Source: an uncultured Methanobrevibacter sp. (GTDB taxonomy: Archaea > Methanobacteriota > Methanobacteria > Methanobacteriales > Methanobacteriaceae). From it: DNA of 25,123 nucleotides. Location: the NCBI RefSeq assembly GCF_937906425.1, contig NZ_CALCYR010000123.1, positions 1-25,123 on the forward strand, in the 5' to 3' direction. The translations under genes and the position numbers were made by a program. The notes under the pieces are model-generated. The model saw nothing but the letters and a program-made list of their open reading frames with translations, did no database searches and was not told the origin of the DNA. This document shows positions 24,551 to 25,123 of the stretch, in pieces; position 1 is the stretch's first letter, and every line of letters starts with the position of its first letter.

Positions 24551-25123
24551 ACTTAAATGCATATACAAATCATATTTATGATATTAACAAATAGTATCAA
24601 ACATAAAAAGGAAAATAAATAGACTATAAAAATAATAATGAAATTTGAGAGGATATTTTGAAAAAATAAAGAAATTAATTAAGAAAAAAATTTAAGATCT
24701 TCAATGACTGGAAAAAAATGATTTGACGATGAAGAGTTAAAATGATAATAACATGAAAAAAAAATGAGAAAAAAATGAGTTACATCAGAAAAAATCAGCA
24801 CAAAAAGGCCGACAGTTATATTTCAAGTGTAAAATTTGATATTGCAGGATTTGAATATTGATGATGTAAAAAAATTATGAAAAAAACTTTTGATATTAAC
24901 ATTATGAATAAAATGAAAAGAAGATTTTTCCAAGCTTTTTCAAAAGTAATAAAAATTAAAAAAATTCCTAAAAAAACCATGAAAAACTAGGTCAAATATA
25001 GGGTATAATGTATAAAATTATACATGTAATATCATTGAGTTAATTGTCAACACATAAAATATGCAAAACATCATCATTGAGTTATCATAGTATTCTTGAG
25101 TAAAATTATTTAAATAAAAAATT
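24551..25123. other. Gene-free right end of the window
   Basis: No coding frame is supportable on either strand in this AT-rich stretch. ATTGAGTTA occurs twice near the end (about 25034-25042 and 25077-25085). The second copy, TTGAGTTATCATA, matches the word in the coiled-coil promoter. ATTATTTAAATAA near 25107-25118 could be part of a promoter of a gene beyond the window. Confidence 0.4.

Overview
This AT-rich window most likely comes from a rumen or gut methanogen of the order Methanobacteriales, probably Methanobrevibacter. Three things point there. First, a full-length mtd gene encodes the F420-dependent methylene-H4MPT dehydrogenase of methanogenesis. Second, the translation and transcription signals are archaeal: GGTG-type ribosome sites and TATA-like boxes ahead of genes. 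Third, a very large Asn/Thr-rich adhesin-like protein carries parallel beta-helix and DUF11 repeats, the style of surface protein that expands in Methanobrevibacter. The genus assignment is inference; no 16S or other marker is present.

Layout, left to right: the 3' end of an Rpn-type nuclease gene (2-160, +), convergent with a two-zinc-ribbon protein whose last codons are out of frame (203-702, -). Then mtd (1040-1876, -), a YczE-type membrane protein (2167-2805, -) and a complete Rpn-like PD-(D/E)XK nuclease (3014-3907, -). Next comes a surface-polysaccharide pair: a MurG/epimerase-like GT-B protein (4394-5518, -) and a Wzy-like oligosaccharide repeat-unit polymerase (5622-6881, -). The 4602-residue adhesin-like protein fills 7740-21548 (-), more than half the window. 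A 2.2-kb stretch without genes but full of short tandem and inverted repeats follows. The last gene is a coiled-coil protein with an AbrB/MazE-like N-terminus (23795-24484, -). Every intact gene is on the minus strand, so the coiled-coil gene is the most upstream and the zinc-ribbon gene the most downstream. Separate promoters and hairpins suggest mostly single-gene units; only the polymerase and glycosyltransferase look like a possible operon.

The giant protein is the centrepiece. From the N-terminus it has a signal peptide, an acidic linker with a 16-residue duplication, four beta-helix blocks (the first three closed by an Ig-like module), a cluster of eight cysteines, a globular segment that may be a Cys-Gln thioester domain, two DUF11-like modules, seven ~128-residue repeats (S-series), fourteen ~117-residue DUF11 repeats (R-series), and an acidic linker with a C-terminal membrane anchor. 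It reads as an adhesive head on a long, N-glycosylation-rich stalk, anchored in the membrane and passing through the pseudomurein wall. Adjacent polymerase and glycosyltransferase genes suggest a locus devoted to the cell surface. Parts of the stalk are being homogenised: two repeats share 303 identical bases, and two others 705 bp apart are nearly identical.
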